A stretch of DNA of 64,000 nucleotides. It comes from Apodemus sylvaticus. Taxonomy: Eukaryota; Chordata; Mammalia; Rodentia; Muridae. This document shows positions 44,611 through 56,110 of the stretch, piece by piece. Position 1 is the stretch's first letter; every line of letters begins with the position of its first letter. The stretch is from positions 28,222,039 through 28,286,038 of the forward strand of contig NC_067488.1 in NCBI RefSeq assembly GCF_947179515.1. Reading direction: 5' to 3'. A model generated the notes under the pieces. The model searched no databases. It saw nothing but the letters and a program-made list of their open reading frames with translations, and had not been told where the DNA came from. The position numbers and the translations under genes are program-made.

Positions 44611-46205
44611 AGTGCGTGCCCACAGGTGCGCAACACTCATACCTGCCTGTCAGGACACTTTAAATGGAATGTCTGGAACTGTAAGGTGCTGGTCACTGCT
44701 GTCACTTTACTCTGCCCTCTGGATGGCTCAGCCAGCCCCAGCAGCATTCTGGAGAAACCGGCTCTGCTGCTGCTCTACCTCGAACCTGGCATCCTCCTGA
44801 CCTTGAACTTTAGCTACAGGGTGAGACCACACCCTTCTAATCCACAGGGCAGTGATGTGAACACAGAGTGAAAGACACTAGGAGGACCTAGCCCAGAACC
44901 TCCTGCAGGGGGAAGTGGCCATCAATGGTGGCCTTTATGGTGGCTGGCCTTGGATGGGACTGGGAGGGAATCGGAACTTGGGAACAGCGGGAGCTTTTGT
45001 ATCAAGGCGGGGGAGGAGGGGTGCTCCCTGAAGAGAGCAGTGAGAGTCCTCACCCGCCAGACCCTTGCTGGCCTCACTTTATTATTTGTAGTGGTTTTCG
45101 CCCATCAGCCTGGGAGTAAGAGGAGGGGACTCTACCAGGACACAGCAGCTGCCTGCCTTTCCCATGCCCTGGATCTGCTCGCTACACTTTTAACTATCTT
45201 CTACACTACAAACTGTTGTCTCATAGACAGCGTTGGTGACGTGGACTCGGACTAGATAAAGGGCTGTTTATTGTTGTCGCTGAAGGTAGTGAAGGGGGAG
45301 GTCCCTCCAGCAGTGCCCGGCTAGAGATGACAACTGGGCGCTCCTCATTCTGTGACCTCTTGACAGTAGCCACTGTGGGAGAATTTACACCATGGAAATG
45401 GGCCAAACTGCTGGAGCATTCATCAGCACAATCACTGTCCCCAAGGGACTGGAAATGATGACTTGGTCCTGGGCACCCCACTTAGGAGATCAGATTGGTT
45501 TCCAGTTCAGGAGACCAGGTGTGAGAGAAGGGTTAGGGGGATCACACCCTCCATCCTAGCAAGGTAAACTGGAGCAAAATCTGGAGAGTAAGAGGGTTCA
45601 GGGAACAGACAGCTACTCACATTGTGTTCTCTTGTTCATATAAAGACACCCTGCCCTCCAGTTCTCTCCTGTGCCACCACAGCTCCAGGGGGCTGGACTG
45701 ATCTGTTGCCCGGGCGGTCTGCAAAAACTGCCTCAACGGGCATCAGAGACCGGCAGAGGAAGCCTCAGACCTTTATTCTCTCACGGTTCTGCATCTGGGG
45801 ATCACAGTCCAGACATGGGCAGAGCGGTGTCTCTTGAGGCCACATCCTTGGCTGGCTGATGGCCAGCTGCACTAGAAAACAGTCTATTAGCCACTCAAAT
45901 CGGAGTGGGTCCAGGGCACAGACTCCTAGCCCTCCATCTTGCTGGGCTGGTGGAGGGATCTCCTGCCAAGCTTTAGTCTGAGGAAGCCACGTGACAGTGT
46001 TCTATCCAGTGAGGTAACGCGGAAACAAACAGGGACTGTTCAGTGGTCTTTCTCCACTGAAGCTACATTTCAAACTTTCAATGGGTGTTTGAAACGATAA
46101 AGTCCTATACACACCACGTTCTTCCCCCATATATAAACAGGTCTATGATAAAGTTTCCTTTATAAATTAAATGCACTAAGGGACTGACATTTACTGGTAC
46201 TAATA
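44611..46205. other. Intergenic; possible MaLR relic near 45640-45880
   Basis: Unique sequence for most of its length. CCTCAGACCTTTATTCTCTC and ACGGTTCTGCATCTGGGGAT (45762-45805) resemble a reversed MaLR LTR end. No exon can be supported. A minus-strand AATAAA lies at about 45264-45269. Confidence 0.4.
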
Positions 46206-46214
46206 AAATGGAAC

Positions 46215-46350
46215 AATTCAGAGGGCACATCACCCCAGCACTGAGGAGGCAGAGGTGGTGGTGGGGTTATCAGAAGTTCAAGGTCATTCTCAGATACATA
46301 GTGAGTTTGAGTCTAGTCTGGGCTACAAGAGACCCAGTCTTACAACATCA
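46215..46350 (+). mobile_element. B4-type SINE
   Basis: CACATCACCCCAGCACTGAG, CAGAAGTTCAAGGTCATTCT and AGTCTGGGCTACAAGAGACC. Confidence 0.7.
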
Positions 46351-46354
46351 AAAT

Positions 46355-46665
46355 AGGGCCGAGGAGACAGCACTGTTGATAAAGTGCTTGTCTTTCAAGA
46401 CCAGGTACCTGAGTCTAACACCCAGGTTCCATGTACAATGTTCCCAGTGCATTAAATCCCAGTTCTGGGGAGATGGAGACAGGCAAGTCTCTGTGGTTTG
46501 ATGTTGGTCAGCTAGCCTACCCTGATGCACACACACACTCCAGGCCCATGAGAGATTCTGTCTCAGAAAATAAAGTGGAGCCTTGGAGATGACCTAGTAG
46601 ATAAAGTTACTTGCCACCAAGTCAGATGACTTGAGGTTGATCTCCAGGCCTGGCATGGTAAGAGA
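46355..46665 (+). mobile_element. B3/RSINE-like fragments interrupted by a B1
   Basis: GAGACAGCACTGTTGATAAA, CAGGTACCTGAGTCTAACAC and, after 46575, GGAGATGACCTAGTAGATAA and GAGGTTGATCTCCAGGCC. The sequence resumes after the B1 at 46852-46915 (GTCCTCTGACCTTCACAC). Confidence 0.55.
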
Positions 46666-46676
46666 GAGCCAACTCT

Positions 46677-46851
46677 TTTTTTTTTTTTTTTGGATTTGGT
46701 TTTTTCGAGACAGGGTTTCTCTGTATATCTGCATAGCCCTGGCTGTCCTGGAACTCACTCTGTAGACGAGGCTGGCCTTGAACTCAGAAATCTGCCTGCC
46801 TCTGCCTCCCAGAGTGCTGGGATTACAGGCGCGTGCCACCACCACCCGGCT
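46677..46851 (-). mobile_element. B1 SINE, reverse, nested in an older SINE
   Basis: T run, GACAGGGTTTCTCTGTATAT, AGACGAGGCTGGCCTTGAAC and GGCGCGTGCCACCACCACCC. GAGCCAACTCT at 46666-46676 and 46852-46862 is the target-site duplication. It carries a small ATCTGCAT insertion near its 5' side. Confidence 0.95.
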
Positions 46852-46931
46852 GAGCCAACTCTAGAAAATTGTCCTCTGACCTTCACACACTGATAACTGA
46901 TAAGCCCTGGCTTGTTTTTGTATACACACAG

Positions 46932-47085
46932 ATTGAAATGGGGCCAGTGAGATGCTCAGAGGATAGAGGCGCTTGCTGCCAATCCTGAAGACCTGAGCTC
47001 AATCCCACATAGTAGAAGAAGAAGAAAAAAACCTCCCAAAAGTTGTTTTCTGACTTCCACACATGTGCCAAGGCAGGTGCATATT

Positions 47086-47090
<5 letters not shown>
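46932..47090 (+). mobile_element. B3/RSINE-like SINE
   Basis: GGGGCCAGTGAGATGCTCAG, AAGACCTGAGCTCAATCCCA and TTTCTGACTTCCACACATGT, ending in an (AC)n tract. Confidence 0.6.
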
Positions 47091-47126
<36 letters not shown>

Positions 47127-47400
47127 TAAATAAAATAATATTAACTAGTTAATTCGTTGAAGGGTTATAAATTTGTTTTAAAACAAACAGGTCCTGAGGA
47201 ACAACACCTGTTGACCTCTGACACACACACACACACACACACACCCATGAAATAAATAACATAATATTAACTAGTTAATTCATTGAAGTGTTATAAATTT
47301 GTTTTAAAACAAACAGGTCCTGAGGAACAACACCTGTTGACCTCTGACCTACATACACACTCACACACACTCACACACACACTCATGTACACTTTGCACA
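47089..47400. repeat. 126-bp tandem duplication with (AC)n tracts
   Basis: TTAACTAGTTAATTCGTTGA at 47141 recurs at 47267 with one change, and the match continues through TAAATTTGTTTTAAAACAAA and CACCTGTTGACCTCTG. The offset is 126 bases throughout. Each copy is headed by an (AC)n run. Confidence 0.95.
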
Positions 47401-47552
47401 CCCACACCCACACAAAGAAAAAATAGAACAATTGTAAGAGTAGTGAACCTTGAGTCATTTCGTTTCTAGACTGCACCATTGACTATAATTTGGATCTTGA
47501 TGACAGGTAACAATCTATGGATGAGTAGCAACTACTGTATGTGCATTTTTGT

Positions 47553-47672
47553 TTTTTGTTTTTTGAGACAGGGTTTCTCTGTATAGCCCTGGCTGCCCTC
47601 AAACTCAGAAATCCACCTGCCTCTGCCTCCCAAGTGCTGGGATTACAGGCATGCACCACCACTGCCCGGCTG
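47553..47672 (-). mobile_element. B1 SINE, reverse, internally shortened
   Basis: GAGACAGGGTTTCTCTGTAT then CTGGCTGCCCTCAAACTCAG: about 30 bases of the usual AACTCACT...GACCAGGCTGG segment are missing. Confidence 0.93.
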
Positions 47673-47679
47673 TGTGTGC

Positions 47680-48982
47680 ATTCTTAGCTGAGTGTCTGTA
47701 CTCCTGAGTCTCAGTTCCTGCCAGCCAACTGGACCCCCGATGATGCGTCTGAGACCCGACCTTGACCCTGTTGATAAGGGCTGGAGCTATAGTGGATGGA
47801 ACTGGTGTCTCTAAATTCTATATAAGAATGGCCCTCTCCTAAGGACACTGGCTCAAGAAGTATTCTGTCCTCACACTCCCTGCTGAGTGCAGAACGGGGA
47901 TCAGAACCGAATCCTTGAGATGACTTCTCTCACAGGGGCAGAGATAACTTTGAGTCACTCTGGCTGTCAGACCCTTCTTCATATCTGCAATGTTTGCAGA
48001 TTCCATTTGTGTAAGTCACTTTCTGATAAAGTGGCTTCCTGTGGCCGGCTCCTCTGGATGCAGTAATGCTTTCATTGATCTGCTGATGCTCGTATCCTGC
48101 TGTGCCGGATGGAAGGCTGCCTCTAACAGCCGGATTCTCACCGGGTATCAAATTCCAGGAACCGCTTCAAGGCCAGGCACCACCGGTGTAGACCAGGGTC
48201 CTAGTGCCTTTTTATTATGCTTTCTTATTACTCCAGAAAGTTCTGGAACTGTGTTCCTGGTGTCCATTGCTAAGGAGCAAACCACCCCCTAAACTGGGGC
48301 GGTTTGAAGAGACAGAACATGCAAGACCTATGGTGGGGTGAGCCTCTGGTCCAAGGTGGACCTTACCTCCTGAGAGGGTTTCCTCTCCTTCTTGCTCCCA
48401 GCCGGACAGGGCCACACCAGGATAGCCTCCTGAGACCTTTTAGGGCATGGTATTCTCAAGGACTGTGGGACACTTATCTGCCTGCTTGGGGCTGTAAGTC
48501 CCATTGTCCTGTTCACAAGGGGCAAGCGGTGTGGCTCCTGGTGATCCAGCCAGGGGACTCTGAAAGCAAGCTTTCCTTAGACTTCACTGGCCAATGTAGT
48601 CATGGGAGGGCTAGACTCAAGGAGCTTTGTCTCTCAAAGGGGAAAGTGGCCAAGAACTGAGCAGTGGTCCGGGCTAGGCTGACAGGAGGAAGTCAGGGAA
48701 ACCCTTTCCCCTTGGCCACTCTCTTTCTACATTCCCTCTCTCAGATGAAACACATCTATTATCCTCAACGTTTCTGCTCTTGAGACCTTCGAACAAGAGG
48801 AAGTGAGTCTCAGGGGAGCCTTTCTGGGGAAGCAAACTCAAAAGTGGTGGATGTTAGACAATTAGAAACAATAAGGACTGTAGCAGTCATGCCTCATGCC
48901 CCAAGGAGTTCCTGGTTCTGGTCACACTGGACAAACACTCTTGGCCTGTAGGCTCCCACCCACTGACTTGAGATACTCAGAG
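47680..48982. other. Repeat-poor intergenic block
   Basis: 1.3 kb without a recognised mobile element. Several frames near 100 codons exist, none with a known domain. Confidence 0.4.
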
Positions 48983-49001
48983 AAAGAATTAGCTTGACTT
49001 G

Positions 49002-49182
49002 GGCTGGAGAGATGGCTCAGCGGTTAAGAGCACTAACTGCTCTTCCGGAGGTCCTGAGTTCAATTCCCAGCAACCGCATGCTGGCTCACAACCATCTGTA
49101 ATGGTATCCAATGCCCTCTTCAGGGGTATCTGAAGATAGTTACAGTGTACTCATAAACATAAAATAAATGAATCTTAAAAGA
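49002..49182 (+). mobile_element. B2 SINE with 19-bp target-site duplication
   Basis: GGCTGGAGAGATGGCTCAGC through TGAAGATAGTTACAGTGTAC to AATGAATCTTAAAAG. AAAGAATTAGCTTGACTTG lies at 48983-49001 and 49183-49201, with a third copy at 49285-49303 inside the tandem duplication. Confidence 0.96.
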
Positions 49183-49335
49183 AAAGAATTAGCTTGACTT
49201 GTAGGTAGTAGTATATACCTATAGTATATACATGAAGATAGTTACAGTGTACTCATAAACATAAAATAAATGAATCTTAAAAGAAAAGAATTAGCTTGAC
49301 TTGTAGGTAGTAGTATATACCTATAGTATATACAT
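49132..49335. repeat. Perfect 102-bp tandem duplication
   Basis: 49132-49233 and 49234-49335 are identical base for base. The unit contains the last 51 bases of the B2, its 3' target-site duplication and 32 bases of flank. Confidence 0.97.
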
Positions 49336-49347
49336 GTGTGTGTGTAT

Positions 49348-49409
<62 letters not shown>
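49336..49409. repeat. (TG)n(TA)n microsatellite
   Basis: GT units passing into about 22 TA units. It adjoins the tandem duplication. Confidence 0.96.
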
Positions 49410-49410
<1 letters not shown>

Positions 49411-49956
49411 CCACCTGCATGAAATACTGACCATGATGTTTAATACTGATACTTAAACTGATCTTAGCTGGGAGGGACTTTCTAGACTTTCTAGACTGAG
49501 TCAATTGAGATCACAAGACCCATTCTGACTGTGACTGGCACCATCCCGTGGGCTGTGTTTCTAGGCTGACTAGAAAGGAGAAATCAAGTTGTACACCAGC
49601 ATCCTCTCTCCTCTGTGCTTCCTGACGACAGAAGCTGCCGCAGGGGGCACACCTTCCCTACCAAGATGGACCGCACGCAGCGCAGCGTAGGAGGAGAGTG
49701 AGCCCTTTCCTCTGTAAGCTGCTTCTATCAAGTCTTTTGTCGTAGAAATAAGGAAAGGCAAGGGAAGAGTGAGACAAGGGGTTGCTTGAGCCCTGGCATT
49801 AAGGGCTGGGTGACCGGAGTGAGACACTGTCACTGTCGCAAAAACTAAACTAAACAAAGGCAGACACTGTTAGCATTTCTTCTAGGATCCGCCCAACTGG
49901 TACCTAGCAATAGCTAAGTAAGAAAGAGCCTGGCTTGCTATAAAAGGGCTGTTTGG

Positions 49957-49990
<34 letters not shown>

Positions 49991-51220
49991 CCTCCCCTGC
50001 TCCCTGCCCCTCCCCCCCTCTGTGCCCCTTCCTTTCTCTGCCTCTACTCCCTTCTCACCTTCCTTCCCATGCTCTCACATGAACATCATTTTATACTAGA
50101 CCTGTCATATACCTGGTACCTGGGGGTGGGGATGGCTTCAGCACGGACCCGCTAAGTCACCTCCTCCTACGGCATCAGGCCACTGCGTTATAATATCAGT
50201 CAGTGTCCTAATAGATGAGACTTCAAAGATCACCAAAGCAGGTAGCTTCCACACCTTTCTCTCCGAATCTACAGATTCTTACAGAAACATCGTAGTCTAG
50301 CACGTTGGATGGAAAGTCGATGGGGGGGGGGGGAGCAGGGGGAGGGGAGGGGGGACGCTGAGATTTCCTCAGCAGCTCCCTGCTCCTTCCTTGGGACACC
50401 ACCACAAAGCCATGAGGACCCAGGAAGCCCAGTTTGAAAACCACCAGTCTGTCATCTTCATTCAGAAAGGGAGTGAAGAAGACAGAGGCAAAGGCCCCGA
50501 GAAAGGAGTCATCTGTCTAAGTTTATCGTGAGACCCAGCGTCGGTGCCAGGTATTGAACGCAGCCTCTTCGGCCATGGTGGACCTCCCATGCCAAGGCAA
50601 CAACAGTCCAGATGACAGTGGTTTCCATCAGCACCGGCCACTCTATGCTGCCTTCTGTCCCAGCCGCTTCCCAGTTTGCAGGGGACCCTTGGAAGGGTGC
50701 CAGCTTGCCGAACCTACGCCAGGGTCTGAGAGATTTGCCAGCCCAGGGGAGGGGAGGCTGGTCTTTGCCCAGCTGCTAAACAAGGAATAAAGACAAAACT
50801 GAACAGAGAGACAGGGGTCAGAGAGACTTCCTAAGAGACCTACAGCCGTGGTCCCAGACAAAGCAATGTGAGCCAGGGGTGCAGCAGTGTCCCCCCTCCC
50901 CCTCCCCGACCAGTTCTGGGAATCCCCAGCCTCTGTTTGAGGGGTTTCCAGCCCAGCCACCATGACAGTGCATCTGGAGCCCGCAGCCCTCTAAGTCACC
51001 TCTGGACAGGTCCCCCTCCTCTCCCTGGCTAGGTCATCCTCTCCTCTGTATGTTCTGGGTTTGTTGTGTCTATTTCCACCCAGCGTATACTCCTGTAACA
51101 CTGCCCGCCCTCTTCATCCCTGAAGCGCAGAGACTTACCCGTAGATGAGGTCAAAAGCAAGAACCTTTTAAAGCAGGAGTCTGGTTTTGACTATGTATAT
51201 CTGAGGGGAGTGGTAGCCCT
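49410..51220. other. Intergenic, no gene seen
   Basis: Contains a (CT)n run (49959-49987) and a poly-G/GGA tract (50322-50356). Otherwise unique sequence without a supported exon. Confidence 0.45.
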
Positions 51221-51224
51221 GATT

Positions 51225-51425
51225 GGCCCAGAGCCTGCTATTTAGCTGAGGATAACTTTGAACTCCTCATCTTCCTTCTTCTGTCTCCCACATTGTGGGA
51301 TTATAGGTCTATAGGTGTGTGCTACCATACCTGACTAGATTTGTGTGAGTGCTGGGATTTGAACTCAGACCCGTAGGCACGGCAGGCAGGCAGACACTCT
51401 TTTGCTAAGCTATACAACTCCAACC
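51225..51425 (-). mobile_element. B4-type SINE (ID plus B1), reverse
   Basis: ACTTTGAACTCCTCATCTTC, GTGGGATTATAGGTCTATAG and GCTACCATACCTGAC, then the ID part GGATTTGAACTCAGACCC and TTTTGCTAAGCTATACAACT. A further reverse B1-like piece follows to about 51525. Confidence 0.65.
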
Positions 51426-51525
51426 AGGAGGGTTTTGTTTTTGTTTTCTTTTTGAGAAAGCTTCTGGTCATTATAGACCAGGCTGGATTTGTGCTTCTGC
51501 CTTGGCCTCCAGAGGGTTGTAATTG

Positions 51526-51868
51526 GAAGATGGATCACCACCCTCCTCAGCCATTGGAGTCTTTATCTGGCCTTAGGTGACCTGTTGTCACTGATAATGC
51601 GTCAGTCTGGCGTACTGGGAGAATGAGGAAGAGCCAATAGGCAACTGGATGTCGCACATGTCAGCTTCTGTATCCAAGGCCTGCCTTGGAGGCCTTCGTT
51701 TGGTGGTGGCTAGAGCACAGGCCGGAAGAGAAGGGAGGAGAAACGAATGGTTAGAGATCAAAAGTTCCACTTGTCCTCTGGTCTATCAGCTCCTCCCCAC
51801 AGCAGTCAGGGAAGGCCTGTGAAGATCTCAGCTCTTAGAATAGAAGAACTGTTCCGACATTTTTTTTT
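51526..51868. other. Short repeat-free block
   Basis: About 340 bases without repeats or a credible exon. Confidence 0.4.
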
Positions 51869-51871
51869 TAA

Positions 51872-52165
51872 TTAGTTGGGCACAGTGGTGCACAGGCATA
51901 GTCCCAGCTACTCAGGCTAGAAGATCATATGAGCTGGGCGGTGGTGTCACATGCCTTTAATCCCAGCACTTGGGAGGCAGAGGCAGGCGGATTTCTGAGT
52001 TCTAGGCCAGCCTGGTCTACAGAGTGAGTTCCGGGACTGCCATGGCTATACAGAGAAACCCTGTCTCCAAAAACAAACAATCAAACAAACAAACCAGATC
52101 ACATGAGCCCAGAAGTTCAAGATCAATCCAGGCTATGGTATAAGACAATGTCTCAAAACAATTAA
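51872..52165 (+). mobile_element. Old 7SL-derived SINE monomer (PB1/FLAM-like) split by a younger B1
   Basis: The left part GTTGGGCACAGTGGTGCACA, GTCCCAGCTACTCAGGCTAG and the right part GAGCCCAGAAGTTCAAGATC, ATCCAGGCTATGG, ACAATGTCTCAAAA together make one 7SL-like monomer. CCCAGCTACTCAGG is a 7SL/Alu-like word that later B1 copies lack. Confidence 0.75.
51934..52095 (+). mobile_element. B1 SINE nested in the 7SL-derived monomer
   Basis: GCTGGGCGGTGGTGTCACAT through AACCCTGTCTCCAAAAAC with a CAAA-rich tail. AGATCATATGAG (51922-51933) and AGATCACATGAG (52096-52107) form the duplication, with one later change. Confidence 0.95.
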
Positions 52166-52850
52166 GTTTGTCTTCATTTGGAGAGAGGAACAGTACCTAA
52201 AGTAGAAAAGGCATGGCTGGGGCTGGGCAGCCAGCGTCTAAATCCAGCATGGCCACCTTCCAGATGCATGATGTCATGTAGGTGACTTGGCTTCTTTTAG
52301 CCTGTTCCTGCTTCCATTCAGAGTGCTAATATTTTCTAAGATAGCTTTGAACATCAAACAATTGGAAAGGCTCTGAGACGGAGTAGTTATGGAATACATG
52401 TCTATTTCTGTCCCAGCTTTTGAAATCTTGTCTTCCCCAAAATAGGTTCCAAAGTTTCTCGGATTCATCCCTTGGAATTCGGGTTTAGGGAATGTAATGT
52501 GTCAGGCCAGGTCTGCTCTGCTGTGTGTGGCTGGGAAGCCTTGTGTGTGGAAAAGCAGAGAGGCAGAGATGGAACCCCAGGGCAGCACCACGGCCGGTCC
52601 TGCTCCGCGCAGTGAGGGGACTGTGCCGAACTCCCAGCACGGCTGCCCTGTCCCTACCTTGGCACTCACCGGAATGAATTAAGCTCCAGTTCATCCGTAG
52701 CTCAGCCTCATCCAGAGAAATCAATAAGGGCTTCCCTGTGTTGTGCAATGTGTGAGTTCCTGAAAAGTCACAGCTAAGTCAACCTCCCCTCCCCAACTCA
52801 ACAAGGACTGAGCATCAACTCAGCATGGTGCTGAGGCTATGTAGGACACA
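52166..52850. other. Intergenic, no gene seen
   Basis: Unique sequence, no supported exon. Confidence 0.45.
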
Positions 52851-52875
52851 CACGTGTTCACAGTTATACACTATA

Positions 52876-53045
52876 CAACACACACACACAGATATACACA
52901 CAGAGACAGAAACATACACACAGATACATACACACACACACAAAACAGACAGACACACACGCATGCATGTGTGCACACACACAGAGGGAGACACAGAGAG
53001 AGAACAGACACAGAGAGACAACAGACACATAGACACCCAGACCCA
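52876..53045. repeat. Degenerate (AC)n-rich tract with GATA/GACA variants
   Basis: ACAC interrupted by GATAC, AGAC and GAGAG words. The dipeptide-like frames on both strands are artefacts. Confidence 0.92.
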
Positions 53046-53059
53046 CATGAGAGGGGAGG

Positions 53060-55286
53060 AGGGGGAGGGAGGGAGGATTTGGGCTCTAACATTGCCAATG
53101 TACCAGTGGAGCTAGCTAGTGGTACCACGTGGTAGACATTGTTATAGAGCCAATATCACCATTTAACCAGGAAGAATTACTTCTTGCCTGCATCCTATTG
53201 ATGACTAGGTTTTATTCACTGTCTTGGGTTTCCATGCAAAGGCCTTTTCGAATTCTTGGCTGTGGCAAGCCTTCTCAATCCTGGCCGTGTTCACCGTTCA
53301 CGTACAAGCCAATTTCCCCAAAGCACTTCCCGATATCATAGTTACTCGTTTCCCTTGCAGGGAAAGAAAAGCAGGTCTTTTCTTAGACCCCTTACACAGA
53401 TGAGACAATCAGGGCACAAAAAAAAGCAGCTGGCTGTCGTCAGGTCAGAACCTGGGAAGCCAGAGGGAAGTTCAGGCCAGACTTGGCAGCAAAGAAATCC
53501 ATGGGACCAAAATCAAGACAGCTTCACTCTCTCATCGTTGTGAAAGGCAGACTCTGCCCGCGGTCGGTCCGTACGCACCACCCGTTCCTGCACACATTCC
53601 TTCAAAGCTTTAACTTACAGCCTGGGCTATCTACAGCCTCTCATCTTCTAGGCGGGATTCTGTGTTTCTAACTCTGAAATGTGTCATGGAGTTTCCAGTC
53701 CTGTCTCTGCCCAAATGTTGTTTTTTCCAACGGTCCCTTATGGCCAGCAGTCCCTGTGGGTGACCCTCATCCGGCAGGCACTTGCTGAACCCCTCTTCGG
53801 TGATTGACCTTGACCTTGGGGCTAGAGTGAGTAAGGTCCCGCCCTTCTTTCCTGGAAAGGCAGTCCAGTGCAAAGAGTCACAGGAGATGAACCGTCCTTG
53901 CAGCTGGATGCAATTTACACCTGACTGCAGGTGCTGGGAGAATAGAGAAGGTGTTTTGCGGGATGAGTAAGAGCTCATTAGCTTGGCAGAGGAAGAAGAA
54001 AGATTCTGGTGGGAGGGAACATTTCGGGCAACTGTGCAGAGGTGTGAATTGGCAGGTGTGTGTGTCTGGGGCCCTGCCAGGATCTGGCATGTGTAGGACA
54101 GAGACCAGGAGATGAAAAAGATGAGTCTTGAAAGGGAAGTGAGACTTGAACAAAGGCCTACTTTTCTAATATGGGATGTGGATTTCCTCTGTGAGTCCTT
54201 CAGCGTTAGGCCAGAGCCTGATGCTATCAGGTTCAAGTTTCAAGGGTTCCTCTATTGTGCAAAAAAAAGGAATCGAGGGAGGCAGCTTTACTTTGTCCAC
54301 AGCACTTAGTAGGTACCCTGACACACAGTAGATATTTGCTGTTGGCTGAAAGGATGGTTTCACGGTTCAGAAGCCCACGGCAGGGATCCAATCTATAGTC
54401 TTGTACTAAGTTGGGGGTTGGTGGAGAAGGGGCTAGACACGGAAACAGAATTCACATCAACAAGTTTACCAAGAATTTCCTGTGGGGGAACTAACTAGTT
54501 CCAAAGGTATTGGATGAGCAGAAATCAAAGAACAAAGAATAGTCCTGAGGGTGACTCAGATTTTAACATGAGGAAGTTGCTGTCACCCTAGGACTGGAGG
54601 ACAAGATGGAGTCACCTGATCTCAGGAGGCCAGGCAGAGAGGATGCCCGTGGACTAGGCTCCCCAGGAGGGACACTCCTTTAGAAATGAGAAAGAGAATG
54701 GGGCACGTGGCACTCAGCAAGGGAAGGCAGGGAAGGAGCTGCATTGGGCAGGGGGAATAGCTGGGCTCATCGCAATCTAAGAAGGCTTCCGTCATCGTCT
54801 CCAGCTTGGAAGCTGGGTACCCAAAGGGGTACAGGGGTACAGGTCCCGGCCATGGGACAGGGCTTTATCCCTCCACCACCTTCTGCTCAGCTCAGCTCCT
54901 CAGTCACAGCAGTGATATTCCCTTGCAGCAATCAGGGAGAAAAATCCAGTTTCAAAGAGAAGCGTTAGCTGTCCAGGGAGTCATCACACGGAGAGGTTGT
55001 TATGGCCAAGGAGGCAGGAGGATGTCTCCTGGTAACTTCTCCTCTACCTCCCACCTGCTTGTGGTCTTCCAGAGCCTCCCACTGGTCATACTGGGCAAAA
55101 AACCAAAAACAAACACACACAAACCCAGTGAGTTTGTGAAGGTCAGGGTGTGGGGTGCCGGGATGAGCAGAGTAGGAGAGGGCATGTGTTTAGCTGAGGT
55201 GTCATGGCAACGGTGGTCTGGGTGATGCATCTCCCACAAGAGGCTAAGCGGGAGGCACAGCACTCAGGTTAGGATACCCGTAACAG
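53060..55286. other. Intergenic, MIR relics only
   Basis: 2.2 kb with no young SINE. MIR-like pieces lie at about 53385-53460 (TTACACAGATGAGACAATCA, GGTCAGAACCTGGGAAGCC) and 54295-54355 (CACTTAGTAGGTACCCTGAC). No exon is supported; the 201-codon minus frame at 53631-54236 has no domain or splice support. Low repeat density so near Trib1 is compatible with regulatory content. Confidence 0.45.
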
Positions 55287-55444
55287 GCCGGGCGTGGTGG
55301 CACACGTCTGTAATCCCAGCACTTGGAAGGCAGAGGCAGGCGGATTTCTGAGTTCTAGGCCAGCCTGGTCTACAGAGTGAGTTCCAGGACAGCCAGGGCT
55401 ACACAGAGAAACCCTGTCTCGAAAAACCAAAAGAAAAAAAAAGG
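55287..55444 (+). mobile_element. B1 SINE, young type, last SINE before Trib1
   Basis: GGCCGGGCGTGGTGGCACAC through AACCCTGTCTCGAAAAACC. GATACCCGTAACAG before and GGTACCCATAACAG after are the likely duplication, with two differences. Confidence 0.96.
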
Positions 55445-55829
55445 GTACCCATAACAGCAATGGGTCATCATGCAGTAATAGGCCCAATGGCAGCTCAGCA
55501 GATCGTTAAGATTCCTTCAGGAGAGAATCTTGCCAGGTAGAAAACCTCAGGATCCAGTTCCTAAACATACTTGGTCCCAACAACCTGTCAAGATTCTGCC
55601 CCTCTCTGCGAGTGCTGCCCTGCCTTTCTGTGCACCCCTCCCTCTCCTGGTCAAGCTCCAGTCCATAGGTAGCTCTCTGGGCAGTTCGTGTAGTCTGATG
55701 GAGGCCTCCCTAACAGTTCCTTTCTTGGCAAGTTGTGGTCTCCTCTGAGTCTTCAAGAGCGCCGGAGAAGCGCGACTACTTCCCGTAGCCTTTGAATCAC
55801 AGCAAAGAGGCTAAGGGTTCTAGGCTTCC

Positions 55830-56110
55830 GTTTTTGCTTTTAATCAAATGGAGCAAAATGTAACCCTATGAAGTGAGTGTAAAACTTCATAACGTCTGCG
55901 AAAGGTTGAGAACAAGGAGCCTGCACCCCTCCCCCTGCGCCACAACTGATGCCAATTATCATTACTGTTTCAATTTAAGTCTCCTAATCCCCAGCGCCTA
56001 ACCCTTGGAGATGCTTAATTAGCGTTTGTTGAATGGCTGAAGAATTAATGATGAAAAGGATTTATTCTTGGGCTTGACCTGGTTTTAGAAAATTAATTAT
56101 TCAGCATAAA
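55830..56110. promoter_or_regulatory. Candidate distal element upstream of Trib1
   Basis: AT-rich, repeat-free DNA about 2 kb upstream of the Trib1 start codon. It has closely spaced homeodomain-like TAAT words (CCAATTATCATTAC, GCTTAATTAGCG, AGAATTAATGATG, GAAAATTAATTATTC). Part of it (TTAGCGTTTGTTGAATGGCT) could be a MIR/L2 end. Function is inference only. Confidence 0.35.

Noticed and set aside
53631..54236. 201-codon minus-strand frame
   Set aside because: No recognisable domain. The opposite strand has similar frames and part of the region carries MIR-like sequence.
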